Of a stretch of DNA of 64,000 nucleotides, positions 29,104 through 38,366 are shown piece by piece (the first letter of the stretch is position 1; every line of letters starts with the position of its first letter). The notes under the pieces were generated by a model that had not been told where the DNA came from, searched no databases, and worked only from the letters and a program-made list of their open reading frames with translations. The translations under genes were made by a program, and so were the position numbers. The stretch lies in the NCBI GenBank assembly GCA_016780775.1, contig JADHLI010000009.1:1-64000 (forward strand), given 5' to 3'. The DNA is from Alphaproteobacteria bacterium (GTDB lineage: Bacteria > Pseudomonadota > Alphaproteobacteria > Puniceispirillales > Puniceispirillaceae).

Positions 29104-31437
29104 TTGTTGGGGGAAGGGTGCAAGATGTCTGCATCAAAAATCTTTTCGAATATTGCGGTTATTGGTGCAGGGACAATGGGCAGTGGTATCGCTGCACAGA
29201 TTGCGAATGCGGGTTTGCCAGTTTTGTTGCTGGATTTGCCCTGCAAGCCAGATCAAGATGCGAGCCCCGCAGAACGCGCTATTCAAAGGCTGTTAAAATC
29301 TGACCCGCCACAATTTATGCACCCTAGCCTTGCTGAGCAGATAACAACAGGTGATATGGAAGCTGATTTTGATAAGCTGGCAAAGTGCGACCTGATCATT
29401 GAAGCGGTAATTGAACAGCTGCCAGTTAAACAAGCCTTATATAAGCGGCTTTATGATACGGTATCCGAAAATTGTGTGATAACCTCGAACACCTCTACCA
29501 TTCCTATTTCTTTATTAACCCAAGAAATGCCTGCTGATTTTTGCGCGCGCTTTGCTATTACCCATTATTTTAATCCGGTACGCTATATGCGCTTGTTGGA
29601 ATTGGTTAGTGGGGCAGAAACGAAGCCAGACATTCTGGACAGGTTAGCAGAATTTAATGATCAGGTACTTGGTAAGGGGGTGGTTCGTTGTCAGGATACG
29701 CCAGGTTTTCTTGGCAACCGCGTTGGTGTTTTTGCCTTGCAGGTAGGCCTGCATGAAGCACTTGCTAGCGGAATTGCGCTGGAAGATGCAGATGCGCTTA
29801 TAGGCCGGCCAATGGGTATTCCAAAAACAGGTGTGTTTGGTTTATATGACCTTATCGGCATTGATTTGATGTCAGACGTTGTAGAGTCCCTTGCCACGAT
29901 TTTGCCCGACGGGGATGCTTTTCACGAGGTAGGTTTTGCACCTGAATTGGTGCAACAGATGATTAAGGATGGCTATACTGGCAATAAGGGTGGTGGCGGG
30001 TTCTACCGGGAAAGCAGTAATGGGCGCGAGGTGCGCGCAATTGCTAAAGGCGGCATTGATAAGGGCTGGGCGGCGGCCTCAGGCCAGCTTCCTGCTGCTG
30101 CTATGCGTGCTGCTGAATACCAAGCCCGACAAGCTGAACCGCTGGATGCCATTTTCGAAGATAACAGCAAAGAAGGGGCGTTTGCACGCCGCGTGTTGCT
30201 ACGTATTCTCTCTTATGCGGCTAGTTTGGTGCCAGAAATTACAGCGTCTGCCCAAGATATTGATGATGCGATGAAGCTTGGCTTTAACTGGCAGCGCGGC
30301 CCGTTTGAGATGATTGATGCGGTCGGCATTGCACGGATCAAAGCACTGGCAGCGCAAATGGAGTTGCCGCTACCCGAACAATTGTCACAGCGTAGCCAGC
30401 CCTATTACCGTACCGAAGGTGGCCAGCTAGAAATAGAGATTGCAGGTGCGGGGTATCAGCCCGTTAGCTTGCCAGATGGGGCGATGCGCTTTTCAATGCT
30501 GCGGCGCAGTACAGAAGTGTTGAAAAGTAATGATGCAGCAAGCCTCTACCGCCTTGACGGTGATTTGCGCCTTATTGAATTTCATTCCAAAGCAAATGCG
30601 CTAAATGATTTATCCATGCAGATTGTGCATGCAGCTGCGTCTGATCATGGGCGCGGAATTATTGTACATAATGATGCCCAGCATTTTTCAGCGGGTGTGG
30701 ATCTAAACCATTTTCAGGCCCTGATCAAAGCACAAAATTTTGATGAGGTAGATGCGTTTCTGAACCGCTTTCAGCAAGCGGTTAAGGCGTTGAAATACGC
30801 CCCTGTGCCTGTGGTAGGTGCCCCTTCTGGTCTGGCGGCTGGCGGCGGCTTTGAAGTGTTGATGCATTGCGATAAGCTGGTTGTGCATACCAATTCTGTG
30901 TTGGGGCTAGTAGAATCCGGGGTTGGGCTCGTGCCAAGTGGCGGGGGCGTTAAGGAAAGCTATTTGCGCTGGTATGCAAAGACTGGCGACTGGGATGAAG
31001 CAGCATGGAAAACTTGGATGCAAATTGGCTATGGTCGCACCGGAAGCTCGCCGCAATTATCGGCAAAGTTTGAATATTTCCGTGATGGGCATGATATCGC
31101 TGTGATGAGCCGCGACAGGTTGCTGGCCAGAGCGATTGCTGAAGCTAAGGCCCTTTCGTCAGGCTATCAGCCAAGCAAAGTTCCTGAAGTGATGCTTGCT
31201 AGCCATAGCCTGATAGAAAAAATGGATAGCTTTATGCAAGATGGCGTCGATAAAGGCATGTTCACTGCGCATAATAAAGTGGTCGCTATGGCGATTGCGA
31301 CTATTATTGTAGCAGATCAAGGTCAGGATGCGGTGAGTGATGAGCAAACTTTGTATAACCGTGAACGCCGTGCTTTCCTTCAGCTTTCCAGAACAGATGC
31401 TTCGGCTGGTATGATTGCAAACATGCTGGCAGGGTAG
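29104..31437 (+). CDS. Bifunctional 3-hydroxyacyl-CoA dehydrogenase / enoyl-CoA hydratase, HCDH-first domain order
   Basis: N-terminal VIGAGTMGSGIAAQIANAGLPVLLLD; C-terminal crotonase-like HFSAGVDLNHFQ...GAPSGLAAGGGFEVLMHCDKLV. Confidence 0.93.
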   Translation: MLGEGCKMSASKIFSNIAVIGAGTMGSGIAAQIANAGLPVLLLDLPCKPDQDASPAERAIQRLLKSDPPQFMHPSLAEQITTGDMEADFDKLAKCDLIIEAVIEQLPVKQALYKRLYDTVSENCVITSNTSTIPISLLTQEMPADFCARFAITHYFNPVRYMRLLELVSGAETKPDILDRLAEFNDQVLGKGVVRCQDTPGFLGNRVGVFALQVGLHEALASGIALEDADALIGRPMGIPKTGVFGLYDLIGIDLMSDVVESLATILPDGDAFHEVGFAPELVQQMIKDGYTGNKGGGGFYRESSNGREVRAIAKGGIDKGWAAASGQLPAAAMRAAEYQARQAEPLDAIFEDNSKEGAFARRVLLRILSYAASLVPEITASAQDIDDAMKLGFNWQRGPFEMIDAVGIARIKALAAQMELPLPEQLSQRSQPYYRTEGGQLEIEIAGAGYQPVSLPDGAMRFSMLRRSTEVLKSNDAASLYRLDGDLRLIEFHSKANALNDLSMQIVHAAASDHGRGIIVHNDAQHFSAGVDLNHFQALIKAQNFDEVDAFLNRFQQAVKALKYAPVPVVGAPSGLAAGGGFEVLMHCDKLVVHTNSVLGLVESGVGLVPSGGGVKESYLRWYAKTGDWDEAAWKTWMQIGYGRTGSSPQLSAKFEYFRDGHDIAVMSRDRLLARAIAEAKALSSGYQPSKVPEVMLASHSLIEKMDSFMQDGVDKGMFTAHNKVVAMAIATIIVADQGQDAVSDEQTLYNRERRAFLQLSRTDASAGMIANMLAG

Positions 31438-31439
31438 GG

Positions 31440-32072
31440 CTAAATCATTTCTAGCTGGACAACATTATTTGTTGCAGCATCCACATCACGCGGATCATGG
31501 CTAACCAGCAGCACAGGCAGGTTTAGACGTTGGGCTTCGCGTTGCACCAGCCCGACAATTTGTGTGCGCCGGTTATCATCTAGACTTGAAAAAGGCTCGT
31601 CTAGCAAAAGCGCTTCTGGCTTAGCAAGGAGCGTGCGCAAAAGTGCGATGCGGGCTTGCTGACCACCTGACAGCGTTTCTGGATCGCGCCCTCCCATCCC
31701 TTCAAGTCCTGCAACAGCTAGAGCTTCTTCTATCTGCGCTTTTCGCGTCTCCCCCTTTATGGCAGCTGGCAGGCCAAAGCCTAAATTATCTGCCACGCTA
31801 AGATGGGGAAATAATAATGGTTGTTGAAACATCAACCCGATGCGTCGTCGTTCTGCTGGCAGAGCATCTATTTTTTGGCCATTTAGCCAGATACAGCCTT
31901 GTGCCTTTAAACCTTCGGTAGGGATGCCTGCCACCCAGCGCAGCAAGGTAGATTTCCCGGCACCACTCGGCGCGCTTAAAACACAGATATCGCCGCCGCC
32001 AATCTCAAGGGTCAGCGGTGCAAATAGGGGTGTGTTTTGAAAACTAAGGGCTATATCTTTGAGGATAAGCAT
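31440..32072 (-). CDS. ABC transporter ATP-binding protein (YnjD-like)
   Basis: SAPSGAGKSTLLRWVAG, LSGGQQARIALLRTLLAKPEALLLDEPFSSLD. Confidence 0.88.
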   Translation of the reverse strand: MLILKDIALSFQNTPLFAPLTLEIGGGDICVLSAPSGAGKSTLLRWVAGIPTEGLKAQGCIWLNGQKIDALPAERRRIGLMFQQPLLFPHLSVADNLGFGLPAAIKGETRKAQIEEALAVAGLEGMGGRDPETLSGGQQARIALLRTLLAKPEALLLDEPFSSLDDNRRTQIVGLVQREAQRLNLPVLLVSHDPRDVDAATNNVVQLEMI

Positions 32073-32351
32073 AGATGACGCCCCTTTGTTTGGTAGAGTG
32101 AGTTTCTAAAGCAAATTATCTAGCCAGTTAGCAACCCTTTAACCAACCGAACATTTTGCTGATAGTGTATAAGTAACAAAACGCTCAGACGAGATAAAAA
32201 GCAGAAATTATCTAAATTTTGATATTTTCTTTAACCTTATTTAATGAAATTGGGTTAGCATGATCTGTTCTTGTGCAATAACAATCAGATTGCCAGTAAA
32301 ATGGATTAGGCATGCACATTTTTTAATATTGAACTGCGGGGGCATTTTCGC

Positions 32352-33599
32352 ATGACTACTTTTCTCCATTTTTTAACATCTTGGCATTTTTTTAGGCCCA
32401 AATTTTTGACGTTGATTATGGCCTTTGGGCTGGCGCTCACAGGTGTTTCTGCACAGGCGGCTGATTTTGATCTCATGGCTAAAAAGGCCAGAGGCCAGAC
32501 TGTTTATTTCAATGCTTGGGGCGGCTCTCCCCAAATTAATAGCTATATTGTCTGGGCTGGCAGCCAGATTAAAGCGCGGTATGGTGTGACACTAGTGCAT
32601 GTGAAGCTTACCGAAACAGCAGACGCAGTAGCGCGCATTTTGGCAGAAAAATCAGCTGGCAAAACGCGAGACGGGTCTGTGGATTTGATTTGGGTAAATG
32701 GTGAGAATTTTGCTTCTCTCAAACGGCAAGGTTTGTTGCGCTCTGATAGCTGGGCGTTTGCACTGCCTTCTTTTTCTTATACAGATGCAGATGCGCTGCC
32801 CGGTATCATTAGCGATTTTGCCAACCCAACTGATGGGCTGGAATCGCCATGGGGTCGTGCACAACTTGTGTTTGGCTATGATACACAATTTGTGTCAAAC
32901 CCGCCACGATCAGCCGAAGAACTCGCAAACTGGATTGAAAAAAACCCTGGACGTTTTACCTTTCCTCAGCCGCCAGATTTCACTGGTACCAGCTTTTTGA
33001 AACAAATTTTGCTGGAGGTTAGCCCGGATAAAGCCATCTTTGCGGCTCCAGCGCGTGAAGCAGATACAAAAGCGGCTTTAGCCCCATTATTTGCATGGCT
33101 AGACAGGGTGCGCCCGCATCTCTGGCGTGGCGGTGTAAATTATCCGCCAAATTACACTGCTATGGTACAATTGCTAGGCGATGGTGAGTTAGCGATTGCG
33201 ATGGCGTTTAATCCAGCAGAATTTTCCAACGGAATTTCACAAGGGATTTTGCCAGATAGCGTGCGCACTTATATCCATGATAGTGGTACCCTCGCAAATG
33301 TTCATTTTGTTGCGATTCCCTTTAATGCGGCGGCAGCTGATGGTGCGCAGGTAGTGGCTAATTTCCTACTTTCACCAGAAGCACAAATCCGTAAAGCCAA
33401 CCCGGATATTTGGGGTGATCCAACGGTGCTTTCTATTCCAAAGCTAGACGCAGAGGATGCTGCCGCCTTCGCAGCACTGCCCCGTGGTAGGGCCACCCTT
33501 GGCCCAGCAGATTTAAACCGTACCTTGCCAGAACCTCATCCGAGCTGGGTTGGGGTGATTGAACGGGCATGGATGGCACGCTATTCTGGCAATGAGTAA
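32352..33599 (+). CDS. ABC transporter substrate-binding protein (YnjB-like)
   Basis: Signal peptide; ARGQTVYFNAWGGSPQINSYIVWAG, VDLIWVNGENFASLKRQGLL. Confidence 0.88.
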   Translation: MTTFLHFLTSWHFFRPKFLTLIMAFGLALTGVSAQAADFDLMAKKARGQTVYFNAWGGSPQINSYIVWAGSQIKARYGVTLVHVKLTETADAVARILAEKSAGKTRDGSVDLIWVNGENFASLKRQGLLRSDSWAFALPSFSYTDADALPGIISDFANPTDGLESPWGRAQLVFGYDTQFVSNPPRSAEELANWIEKNPGRFTFPQPPDFTGTSFLKQILLEVSPDKAIFAAPAREADTKAALAPLFAWLDRVRPHLWRGGVNYPPNYTAMVQLLGDGELAIAMAFNPAEFSNGISQGILPDSVRTYIHDSGTLANVHFVAIPFNAAAADGAQVVANFLLSPEAQIRKANPDIWGDPTVLSIPKLDAEDAAAFAALPRGRATLGPADLNRTLPEPHPSWVGVIERAWMARYSGNE

Positions 33600-33687
33600 A
33601 ATGCGCCTAAAAGTGGCGGCGGTTAGGCTTGCTAGCTTTTTGCAATTTGCGATTGTGAGCGTATTTTTGTTGGTGGGTAAATGGTAA
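33592..33687 (+). CDS. Putative 31-aa hydrophobic small protein, overlapping both flanking genes
   Basis: My translation: MSKMRLKVAAVRLASFLQFAIVSVFLLVGKW*. Start overlaps the ynjB-like stop by 8 nt; stop overlaps the ynjC-like start by 7 nt. Below the 60-aa cut-off of the ORF track. Confidence 0.4.
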   Translation: MSKMRLKVAAVRLASFLQFAIVSVFLLVGKW

Positions 33688-35354
33688 GAATAGCCATTCT
33701 GTTATTGTGTTTGATGCCTGTAGCGGCTGGGTTGTTATGTGCTATTTTACCAGCCTTAGGGTGGTTTCCGCCTTTAGGGGGAAATCATTTTTCTTTCCAG
33801 CCTTTTGTGGATTTTTTTGCCCAACCTGGTTTGCGGCGGTCAATTTGTCTGAGCTTGTCAGTTGGGCTGCTTGCTACATTCTTATCTTATTGGCTGGCGA
33901 TGTTTTTGCTAGCCATTTTGTATGGACAAGGCCGCGCTGGGTTTTTATTTAGGCTGATATCGCCGCTGTTATCTGTTCCGCATATCACTATTGCGGTAGG
34001 GTTTTTATTCCTTTTGCAACCAAGTGGCTGGTTATCGCGGCTGTTCTCGCCATGGCTAACTGGCTGGCAGCGTCCGCCTAATTTAAACATTGTTCCAGAT
34101 GAAAATGCCTATGTGCTCATCTTGGCACTTATTGCCAAAGAGCTACCGTTTTTATTGCTGATGGGGCTATCTGCTTTGAGCCAGATAAAGGTAAGGCCGT
34201 TATTGGATACAGCTGCATCACTTGGTTATGGCTCACTCTCTGGATGGATGCATCTGGTGCAACCGCAATTGGCGGCGCGCTTGCGTCTGGCGGTTTTAAT
34301 TGTGATGGTATTTTCAATATCGGTTGTTGATATGGCAATACTGCTCGCACCTTCCACCCCTGCCCCATTAGCGGTGCGTATCTTAACTTGGTTTCGTGAC
34401 CCAGATTTATCTTACCAATTTGTTGCTGCGGCAGCGGCTGTGATGCAGCTTTTTTGCGCGCTTTTGGCATGCGTCATCTGGGTGGGGATAGATAAATGCA
34501 TTCTATTTGTAATGGCCCGGCTCAGCGCGGCAGGCCAGCGTTTTTCCTTCCTTCCTTCTAGCTTTGTTGCCGCTTTAAAAAAAGGCGGCGTGGTGCTGGC
34601 AGTATGGCCTTGTGTGATGGCCTGTTTTGGCATGTTAGCTGCTCTTATTTGGGCATTTGCCGATATTTGGCGCTATCCTTCAGCCTTGCCAGATAAATGG
34701 GGGCTTAGCGCGTGGAAATATGCTTATATTAGTTTAGGGCAAGCTACCTTCAATAGCTTGATATTAGGGCTGATAACGGCCGCGATTTGTGTGTCCCTTG
34801 CACTATTATGGTTGCAAACTGAAACCAGAGAAAGCGATAAGCATGCTGAAAGGCTGATTTACATTCCATTATTACTGCCACAAATTGCGTTTTTGTTTGG
34901 CATGCAAATTCTGTTGATATGGTTGGGGTTTGATGGCTTGTTTCTAGCGCTTATTTGGGCGCATTCTTTATTTGTCTTTCCTTATGTGATGTTATCGCTA
35001 GCCCCAACATGGCGGCGCTTTGATGCGCGTTATCTTGCGATTGCTGCTACGTTGGGTGCTGGGCCTTTGCGCCGCTTCCTGTCTATAAAGCTAGCGATGA
35101 TGACGCTGCCTGTGCTGACCGCCTTTGCCGTTGGGTTTGCGGTAAGCTCAGCCTTATATTTGCCGACTATTTTTGCTAGTAATGGGCGGGTGATGACGCT
35201 CACTACCGAAGCGGTTACCCTAGCGGCAGGGGCAGGGCGGCAAAATCTGGGTATTGCCAGCTTGATGCAGATGGCCCTACCATTACTTGTCTTTCTAATT
35301 TGTGACCGATTAGCGCGCGCACGCCTTGCACGGTTTAGCTTTTTCAAACTGTAA
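33681..35354 (+). CDS. ABC transporter permease, two-unit (YnjC-like)
   Basis: 557-aa polytopic protein with paired permease halves (LIAKELPFLLLMGLSAL; LLPQIAFLFGMQILL). Next to the YnjB-like gene. Confidence 0.87.
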   Translation: MVRIAILLLCLMPVAAGLLCAILPALGWFPPLGGNHFSFQPFVDFFAQPGLRRSICLSLSVGLLATFLSYWLAMFLLAILYGQGRAGFLFRLISPLLSVPHITIAVGFLFLLQPSGWLSRLFSPWLTGWQRPPNLNIVPDENAYVLILALIAKELPFLLLMGLSALSQIKVRPLLDTAASLGYGSLSGWMHLVQPQLAARLRLAVLIVMVFSISVVDMAILLAPSTPAPLAVRILTWFRDPDLSYQFVAAAAAVMQLFCALLACVIWVGIDKCILFVMARLSAAGQRFSFLPSSFVAALKKGGVVLAVWPCVMACFGMLAALIWAFADIWRYPSALPDKWGLSAWKYAYISLGQATFNSLILGLITAAICVSLALLWLQTETRESDKHAERLIYIPLLLPQIAFLFGMQILLIWLGFDGLFLALIWAHSLFVFPYVMLSLAPTWRRFDARYLAIAATLGAGPLRRFLSIKLAMMTLPVLTAFAVGFAVSSALYLPTIFASNGRVMTLTTEAVTLAAGAGRQNLGIASLMQMALPLLVFLICDRLARARLARFSFFKL

Positions 35355-35390
35355 GCGCAGTGACAAAGTTTATGTAGAGGGAGCAAGAAA

Positions 35391-36182
35391 ATGGAACAGC
35401 CAATTATCATTACCTATCAGGGGCAGATTTGCCATGTGGTCAATAATAATCCGGCTTCCCGTAACGCGCTAACCCTAGATTATATTAATGGCCTTGCAAC
35501 CCTCTTGAATGATTTCAGGCAAGGAGCGAAGCCAAAACCGCGTGCGGTTATCCTAAGTGGTGCAGGTGGTTTTTTCTGCTCTGGCGGGGATATGTCTGGG
35601 TTGCAAGAACGCACACAAGGCCATTATGCGGCGCGGCGTGCGCTCATTGACAGGTTGAACGAGATGGTGCGCGGCGTTCGTGCCTGCCCCTGCCCTGTGA
35701 TAGCCTCTGTTGAAGGTGGGGCAGCAGGCGCAGGCGCAGCTATTGCGCTCGCCTGTGATATGATATTTGCCTCCAAGACAGCTTTTCTGGCTTCTAGCTA
35801 TGTGAAAATTGGTCTAACGCCAGATGCGGGAACAACCGTGTTTTTAAATGCAGGTGTGCCGCGCTGGCTAGCAGCCGAGTTGTTATTTACTGGCGATAAA
35901 ATCCCAGCTACACGGCTATATGACTTAGGCGTGGTGAACCATCTAGCGGATGAAGGCGAGACGCTAGAGGCAGCGATGGCGATGGCTAGAAGGCTGGAAG
36001 CAGGGCCAGCAAGTGCCATTATGCGCGTAAAAAACCTGCTTGGTGGGGCGGTATCAAACAGCTTTGATGAACAGCTAGAAGCAGAGGCAGATAATATTGC
36101 ACAAGCACTGGGCGGGGCAGAAGCAAAAGAGGGTATAACAGCCTTTATTGAGCGGCGCGCTCCCACTTTCCCAGAAGAATAA
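35391..36182 (+). CDS. Enoyl-CoA hydratase/isomerase family protein
   Basis: NNPASRNALTLDYINGL, LSGAGGFFCSGGDMSGL, ASVEGGAAGAGAAIALACDMIFAS. Confidence 0.9.
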   Translation: MEQPIIITYQGQICHVVNNNPASRNALTLDYINGLATLLNDFRQGAKPKPRAVILSGAGGFFCSGGDMSGLQERTQGHYAARRALIDRLNEMVRGVRACPCPVIASVEGGAAGAGAAIALACDMIFASKTAFLASSYVKIGLTPDAGTTVFLNAGVPRWLAAELLFTGDKIPATRLYDLGVVNHLADEGETLEAAMAMARRLEAGPASAIMRVKNLLGGAVSNSFDEQLEAEADNIAQALGGAEAKEGITAFIERRAPTFPEE

Positions 36183-36189
36183 TCAGCCC

Positions 36190-36642
36190 CTATATTTTTA
36201 AATAGCGGCGGTTAATCCATTCTGCATAGACTGCAGGTTTTTCCCTACCTTCTATTTCTATGCTGACTTCCCATAACAAGGTGACCTCCCCTGGTTTACG
36301 CACGTCCAGCGAGGATAAGGTGAAATGACCACGCACCCGTGAGCCTGCAGGAACAGGTGATAAAAAGCGTAATTTTTCAAACCCGTAATTTACAGACATT
36401 AAATGTCCATCCAGTTTGGGGATAACATCCCCGCCCATAGCCGGCAACAAGGCTAGCGTTAAAAATCCATGGGCGATAGTCGTGCCAAACGGGGTCTTGG
36501 CTGCCTTTTCTGGGTCTGTATGGATGAATTGCTCATCTTGTGCAACCACGGCAAATTGATTGATACGATCCTGATCTAATAGATACCAATTAGAACTTCC
36601 CATAAGGGTGCCTATTTTTTTGCGCAATGCTTCAATATTCAT
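36190..36642 (-). CDS. MaoC family hot-dog dehydratase
   Basis: QFIHTDPEKAAKTPFGTTIAHGFLTLALLPAM: the MaoC D/H catalytic motif. Confidence 0.92.
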   Translation of the reverse strand: MNIEALRKKIGTLMGSSNWYLLDQDRINQFAVVAQDEQFIHTDPEKAAKTPFGTTIAHGFLTLALLPAMGGDVIPKLDGHLMSVNYGFEKLRFLSPVPAGSRVRGHFTLSSLDVRKPGEVTLLWEVSIEIEGREKPAVYAEWINRRYLKI

Positions 36643-36789
36643 TAGTCTTTTTCTCCCTTTTATATGCCTGCCTCAGTTGCCAAGTTGATTGCCTTGCGGA
36701 AATGCGCTGGCTATAGGCATAATAGACACCATAAAAACATCGTGCCGCATCTTTTATTTTTAAATTTATGCCGTTGAGGATTCATATTC

Positions 36790-37575
36790 ATGCCGGATAA
36801 TTCAGCCACAGATTTTGCTCAAAAAAAAGTGATAATTACTGGCGGCTCTAGCGGGGTGGGTGCGGATATGGCCCATAGCTTTGCCAGCCGCGGCGCGGAG
36901 GTTTGGATTAGTGGGCGGCGGGAGCCGGCTTTGCAAGCGGTAGCCAGCCAGCACGCCTCTATCCATTATGTGGTTGCAGATATGGCAGATGAGCTTGGCG
37001 TTAGGACCCTATTTGATGCTGCCTCCGAAAACGGCTTGCCTGCTGATATTGTTATTGCCAATGCAGGTGTTGCAGATAGCGCTCCGCTCGAGAAAACATC
37101 TAGCCAGATGTGGGCAGATATTCTGGCGATTAATTTAACAGGGGTATTTTTCTGCCTGCGTGAAGGCTTGGCCCGCATGAAAGGAGCTTCTGTGCCTTCT
37201 GGCCGACTTATTGCTATCGCTTCAATGACAGGTAAGCGCAGCTATCCCTATATTTCAGCTTATTCAGCTAGCAAACATGGGGTGCTAGGGCTGGTTAAAT
37301 CTGCGGCATTGGAAACTGCAAGACTGGGCATTACCGTAAATGCGATTTGCCCTGGCTATCTAGATACAGAAATGACGCAAAGGTCGGTTGCTATGATCCA
37401 GAAAAAGACTGGCCTGAGTGCTGAAGCAGCAGAAGAGAAGCTAAAAATCTTCACCCCTCAACATCGCCTGTTTGATGCTGAGGAGGTTAGCGCAGCAGCG
37501 CTCTATCTGGCTAGCGATAGCGCGCGCGGCGTCAATGGCCAAGCTTTATCTGTTTGCGGCGGAGAAACGTGGTAG
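36790..37575 (+). CDS. Short-chain dehydrogenase/reductase
   Basis: VIITGGSSGVGADMAHSFASRGA, NAGVADSAP, YSASKHGVLGLVKSAALE. Confidence 0.92.
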   Translation: MPDNSATDFAQKKVIITGGSSGVGADMAHSFASRGAEVWISGRREPALQAVASQHASIHYVVADMADELGVRTLFDAASENGLPADIVIANAGVADSAPLEKTSSQMWADILAINLTGVFFCLREGLARMKGASVPSGRLIAIASMTGKRSYPYISAYSASKHGVLGLVKSAALETARLGITVNAICPGYLDTEMTQRSVAMIQKKTGLSAEAAEEKLKIFTPQHRLFDAEEVSAAALYLASDSARGVNGQALSVCGGETW

Positions 37576-37602
37576 AAATCTTGCCCTGCTTTTTTTAAAA
37601 GG

Positions 37603-38046
37603 CTACCAGCTACCAGTATTGCTCATGGATAACCAAGGCTCTGCTGGTTCTAGCGCGTCACCGTCTTGCAACAGCTCTAGCGAGATGCCATCAGGGGAAC
37701 GCACAAAGGCCATATGTCCATCGCGTGGGGGACGATTGATAGTTATCCCTGCATCCATCAGACTCTGGCAGGTCTCATAAATGTTTTTCACCGTATAGGC
37801 AAGATGGCCAAAATTGCGGCCGCCGCCATAAGGCTCTTCATTATCCCAGTTATAGGTCAGCTCTAATTCTGGGGCTCGTTCTGCCTCTGATTGTGCCATA
37901 TCCTGATCTGCGACTAAAAAGATAAGTGTGAAACGCCCCGCTTCATTTTCCTTGCGCCGAACCTCTATCATGCCAAGCTTGCCCACAAAAAAATCTAATG
38001 CCGCATCAACATCTTGAACGCGGATCATGGTGTGTAGATATTTCAT
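37603..38046 (-). CDS. gloA: Lactoylglutathione lyase (glyoxalase I)
   Basis: [45 protein letters not shown]...[25 protein letters not shown]. Confidence 0.93.
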   Translation of the reverse strand: MKYLHTMIRVQDVDAALDFFVGKLGMIEVRRKENEAGRFTLIFLVADQDMAQSEAERAPELELTYNWDNEEPYGGGRNFGHLAYTVKNIYETCQSLMDAGITINRPPRDGHMAFVRSPDGISLELLQDGDALEPAEPWLSMSNTGSW

Positions 38047-38311
38047 AATATTTTCCTTAATTAATGCAGCCCAGTTTCACGATAATAGGTGAGATGTAAA
38101 TTGTTCCCCTAGCATAATCTGATTTAGGTGTTTTTGAAAATAGGACTTTTTCAAAATAGGGTATTCAAGAAATATCTTATTGAAAGAAGAGATAACGTTA
38201 TTTTGCCCTTTTTTATCTGGTTTAGTAAAGACTAGGCGTTGAACAGTAATTGACCATTGCTGGCTAGGCGATTATCGTTTGGGACACACAAATTTCTTTT
38301 TTCGAGGTTTG

Positions 38312-38333
38312 ACAGGACATTCTTTCATCCTGT
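38312..38333. promoter_or_regulatory. Inverted repeat ACAGGA-N10-TCCTGT in the mmsA leader
   Basis: 6-bp perfect arms, 33 bp upstream of the ATG, in a 320-bp intergenic region. Confidence 0.3.
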
Positions 38334-38366
38334 TCTTACTCGAGCTTTTGTTAACGAGGATAAAAC

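Noticed and set aside
32073-32351. Thiamine (TPP) riboswitch in the ynj-like divergent region
   Set aside because: No CUGAGA-type conserved core seen; AT-rich sequence only. A covariance-model scan would be decisive.
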